The translations under genes were made by a program, and so were the position numbers. From the NCBI GenBank assembly GCA_905235575.1, contig CAJOLZ010000030.1, positions 1 through 34,299 of the forward strand: a DNA stretch of 34,299 nt, in the 5' to 3' direction. This DNA comes from an uncultured Bacteroidaceae bacterium. GTDB taxonomy: Bacteria > Bacteroidota > Bacteroidia > Bacteroidales > Bacteroidaceae. Shown here piece after piece: positions 32,567 to 34,299 of the stretch; within the stretch, counting starts at the first letter, position 1; every line of letters starts with the position of its first letter. The notes beneath the pieces were generated by a model, which saw only the letters and a list, made by a program, of their open reading frames with translations, did not search any database and was not told the origin of the DNA.

Positions 32567-33493
32567 TCAGAGGCCTTTCTGCTCGCGTTTCCGTTGCTCC
32601 AGAAAGCGCAGCTCGGCCTCCAGCATTTCCAGCTGTGGCATGGGGCAGCCTGCCTCGCGTGCCAGCTGCAGCGGACGGCTGTAGATATAGTCAATCTCCA
32701 TCGGACGACCGAAGTCGTAGTCGAGTCGCATCGACGGGCTGTAGGGCGTCATCGCGTCGGTCGTCGTCAGCATCTGCTCCACGAAGTCCTCGTCCACGCC
32801 GTCTATCTGCATCGAACGTGTGGCGCGCACAATCTCCATCATCTGGGAGCGTATCAGCCGGCGTGTCGCTTCGTTGCGCAACAGTTCGTCGGTCTGGCAG
32901 TGCAGCGCCACGGTCATGCCGTTGAAGGGCATGTTCCATACCGCCTTGCGCCAGCGTGCCGTCTTGTATTCCACTGGGTTAGCTGTGATGTCGGCCTGCC
33001 GCAGCTCGTCGATGAGACGCCCGATGAGTTCCTCGTCCGGACACGAATAGTTGCCTATGTTGATGCTTCCGTAGCACTGATGGTTCACGCGCCCGGGCTC
33101 CGTCTTGGCAGAGCAGATGAACGCCAGTCCGGCCGCCAGCCATGCGTCGGGGAACATGCGCTGCACGTCCTCCTCCACGCCGATGCCGTTCTGTATCAGC
33201 ACCACCAGCGTCCCGCGGTGCAGCAGCGGTGGCAACAGGTTGGTCAACAGATGGTTGTTCGTACTCTTCAGGCCCACCAGCACGACGTCACACGCCGGCA
33301 TCGCACTCGTCTCCTGATAGATGTGGGGATGGTCTAAATGGAAACTCCCGTCGCACGAGTCCACTTGCAGGCCGTGCGCGCGAACATAATCATAGTCGCG
33401 GTGCAGCAGGAAGTGTACCTCCTGACCGCTCCGTGCCAGCCGCGCGCCGTAGAAACCGCCGATGGCTCCAGTGCCGATAACTGCATATTTCAT
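32567..33493 (-). CDS. panE: 2-dehydropantoate 2-reductase-family protein (PanE/ApbA)
   Basis: A 308-residue NADPH-dependent ketopantoate reductase of the pantothenate (coenzyme A) pathway. The Rossmann fingerprint GTGAIGGFYGARL is at residues 7-19, LVGLKSTNN at 72-80, and NGIGVEED follows. The catalytic lysine K183 is in RWRKAVWNMPFNGMTVAL, with N191 and the ending glutamate E266 in GRPMEIDY. The ATG at 33493 is used because a promoter box lies at 33524-33531, and a TTG at 33526 would fall inside it. It heads the minus-strand operon panE, udg-like, B3/B4, omega-amidase. Confidence 0.9.
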   Translation of the reverse strand: MKYAVIGTGAIGGFYGARLARSGQEVHFLLHRDYDYVRAHGLQVDSCDGSFHLDHPHIYQETSAMPACDVVLVGLKSTNNHLLTNLLPPLLHRGTLVVLIQNGIGVEEDVQRMFPDAWLAAGLAFICSAKTEPGRVNHQCYGSINIGNYSCPDEELIGRLIDELRQADITANPVEYKTARWRKAVWNMPFNGMTVALHCQTDELLRNEATRRLIRSQMMEIVRATRSMQIDGVDEDFVEQMLTTTDAMTPYSPSMRLDYDFGRPMEIDYIYSRPLQLAREAGCPMPQLEMLEAELRFLEQRKREQKGL

Positions 33494-33523
33494 GTCGAAA
33501 TTTTTGCGTTTTGTTTCCGCCTG

Positions 33524-33531
33524 CAAAGATA
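33524..33531 (-). promoter_or_regulatory. -7 box (TATCTTTG) for panE operon
   Basis: TATCTTTG on the minus strand, 30 nt before the panE ATG, fits TAnnTTTG. It excludes the upstream TTG start. Confidence 0.65.
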
Positions 33532-33587
33532 CGCATTTACCGCCGAACGAGCAACCCCTTTCGGTCGTTTTTCGCTCCTACCGAAAA

Positions 33588-33672
33588 TGCAACACGTCTC
33601 GACGCATGTCGCACCACGTTGCGCAGCCCGTCGCACTGTGCTGCGACGGCCAACGCACCACGGTGCGTTTTT
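33588..33672 (+). repeat. 22-nt tandem palindromic array 7 (3 clear units + 1 weak)
   Basis: A weak unit starts at 33588 (TGCAACACGTCTCG), then cores at 33610 (CGCACCACGTTGCG), 33632 (CGCACTGTGCTGCG) and 33654 (CGCACCACGGTGCG), 22 nt apart, with TTTTT at 33668-33672. The motif CGACCTAATG occurs 20 nt further on (33693-33702), as it does after array 4. The array lies upstream of the panE promoter. Confidence 0.9.
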
Positions 33673-33747
33673 CCTCGTGCCTTCTTACCCCTCGACCTAA
33701 TGCCCCCAACAGTTTACCTTGTCCCTTTCATGCCCTATTTATTGAAA

Positions 33748-33823
33748 TCCGCTGGAAATACGGCAAAAAAGTGTCTATAACCAGCGGAAATGCGCATTTT
33801 TCTCTATGTTTCCGCTGGAAATA
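33748..33823. repeat. Three-arm TCCGCTGG repeat, alternative hairpins
   Basis: TCCGCTGGAAATA occurs at 33748-33760 and 33811-33823, with the inverted copy CCAGCGGAAA at 33781-33790 between them. The inverted copy can pair with the left arm (8 bp) or the right arm (10 bp, CCAGCGGAAA with TTTCCGCTGG). The region from 33673 to 33945 holds no gene; it has a further small palindrome CTATC/GATAG at 33878-33890 and a TACCTTTG box at 33895-33902. Confidence 0.7.
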
Positions 33824-33945
33824 GCGTACTTTTTGCCTTATCCTCATATAAGGAGGTTGTTCTAAGCCTACGTATCACTATCAGAGATAGCAAATACCTT
33901 TGAAAAGTACAATCTATGCAGAAACAAGGAATTAAGCCAAGATTT

Positions 33946-33961
33946 GCAACTTAAAAGTTGC
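33946..33961. promoter_or_regulatory. Operator-like palindrome
   Basis: GCAACTT-AA-AAGTTGC is a 16-nt palindrome overlapping the -33 region of the next promoter. A site in this place is typical of an operator that an antitoxin uses to repress its own operon; binding is inferred. Confidence 0.5.
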
Positions 33962-33988
33962 GTGATTGAGAATAAAATCGTACTTTTG
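33958..33988 (+). promoter_or_regulatory. Promoter (TTG-N20-TACTTTTG) for the 34006 genes
   Basis: A TTG at 33958-33960 and TACTTTTG at 33981-33988 are 20 nt apart. The right half of the operator palindrome overlaps the TTG. Transcription would start near 33995. Confidence 0.6.
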
Positions 33989-34005
33989 CAGCAGTTAAAC
34001 AATAA

Positions 34006-34260
34006 CTACATATAAGGGAGAAAGCCCGTAACTGGGACAGAACAGGACACGCCAGTTGGCTGCGTGTCTATGCAATCCGTCTGGAGAAAAATGTATTCGT
34101 CATAACGGGTGGTGCCATCAAATTGACAAGAACGATGCAGGAACGCCCCCACACCCAAGAACAACTTGACAGGCTTAATGCCTGCCGACAGTTCCTTGTA
34201 GATAATGGCGTTTTTGATTCAGATAGTTTTATATCATTAACCGAGGAGGACGAATTATGA
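34006..34260 (+). pseudogene. Toxin-like gene lacking its 5' end
   Basis: The frame is open from 34006 to the TGA at 34258-34260. It reads REKARNWDRTGHASWLRVYA, then IRLEKNVFVITGGAIKLTRT, then MQERPHTQEQLDRL and FLVDNGVFDSDSF. It resembles the C-terminal part of a Bacteroidetes toxin family found beside an XRE antitoxin (recognised from memory; unverified). An in-frame TAA precedes it (34003-34005) and there is no ATG until 34135, where only 41 residues remain. The gene therefore seems to have lost its N-terminal half, the promoter now sitting directly before it; a non-ATG start is the alternative. Its stop overlaps the next gene's ATG (ATGA). Confidence 0.5.
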
Positions 34261-34299
34261 AGTCAAGAGCAGTGCAATTTTTGGAGGCTCACCAGTCGG
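34257..34299 (+). CDS. Probable antitoxin, 5' end only
   Basis: An ATG at 34257, overlapping the toxin-like stop and preceded by GAGGAGGA (34243-34250), opens MKSRAVQFLEAHQS up to the window edge. The overlap and the upstream operator suggest the antitoxin of a toxin-first module, likely an XRE-type DNA-binding protein. Only 14 codons are visible, so this rests on context. Confidence 0.5.
   Translation, partial: MKSRAVQFLEAHQS

Noticed and set aside
33494..33526. TTG start for panE at 33526
   Set aside because: It overlaps the promoter box TATCTTTG, and the Rossmann motif begins normally from the ATG at 33493.

Overview
The window looks like chromosome from a Bacteroidales bacterium, probably Prevotellaceae. 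The reasons are repeated promoter boxes of the Bacteroidetes type (TAnnTTTG, sometimes with an upstream TTTG), a TonB/ExbB/ExbD/ExbD set, two type IX secretion (T9SS) proteins (PorQ-like and PorE-like), a very long two-domain BadF-type activase, and A-rich leaders instead of strong Shine-Dalgarno sites. No database search was run; family names come from reading motifs in the translations.

Layout. 1-1109: the 3' end of a small membrane protein overlapping an XRE regulator, then a secreted protein of unknown function. 1331-3969 (minus): porQ-cmk-ispH operon. 4158-6714 (plus): tonB, a polyprenyl synthetase and tatD. 6853-7074: tRNA-Ser(GGA) whose 3' end is repeated in 64-nt tandem units. 7147-9593: exbB, a 4-TM protein of unknown function, exbD and exbD. 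9848-12999: Lrp/AsnC regulator, folA, thyA and an RsmF-type rRNA methyltransferase. 13081-17238: topB and a PorE-like TPR/propeller/OmpA lipoprotein. 17521-24669 (minus): a small OB-fold-like protein, an aldo/keto reductase, a GH51 arabinofuranosidase and the activase, closely packed. 25216-30288: an AraC regulator divergent from a TolC/EmrA/EmrB-type efflux operon. 30462-33493 (minus): panE-like, uracil-DNA glycosylase-like, B3/B4-domain protein and omega-amidase operon. 33946-34299: promoter, operator palindrome and apparently 5'-truncated toxin gene of a toxin-antitoxin module, with its partner cut by the window edge.

The most unusual signal is a GC-rich repeat family at seven places (1270, 3872, 12487, 17337, 24911, 30345, 33588). 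Each array has 2-4 units of exactly 22 nt: a 14-nt core CGCACCACGYTGCG and an 8-nt variable spacer. Most end in a core resembling CGCACCACGGTGCG followed by a T-run, so they look like stacked hairpins closed by a terminator. Two arrays lie inside protein genes without breaking the frame: 28 codons in the rsmF-like gene, and the segment before the signal-peptide core of porQ. The unit is stop-free in all three forward frames, so it can be carried in coding sequence, much like the Rickettsia palindromic elements. I regard this as the best candidate for something undescribed.

Other secondary signals are a hairpin directly after the stop codons of both araC and the omega-amidase gene with a shared CGGTCATT motif, a REP-like palindrome at 1118, an inverted repeat between the araC and efflux promoters, and alternative hairpins built from three TCCGCTGG arms at 33748-33823.
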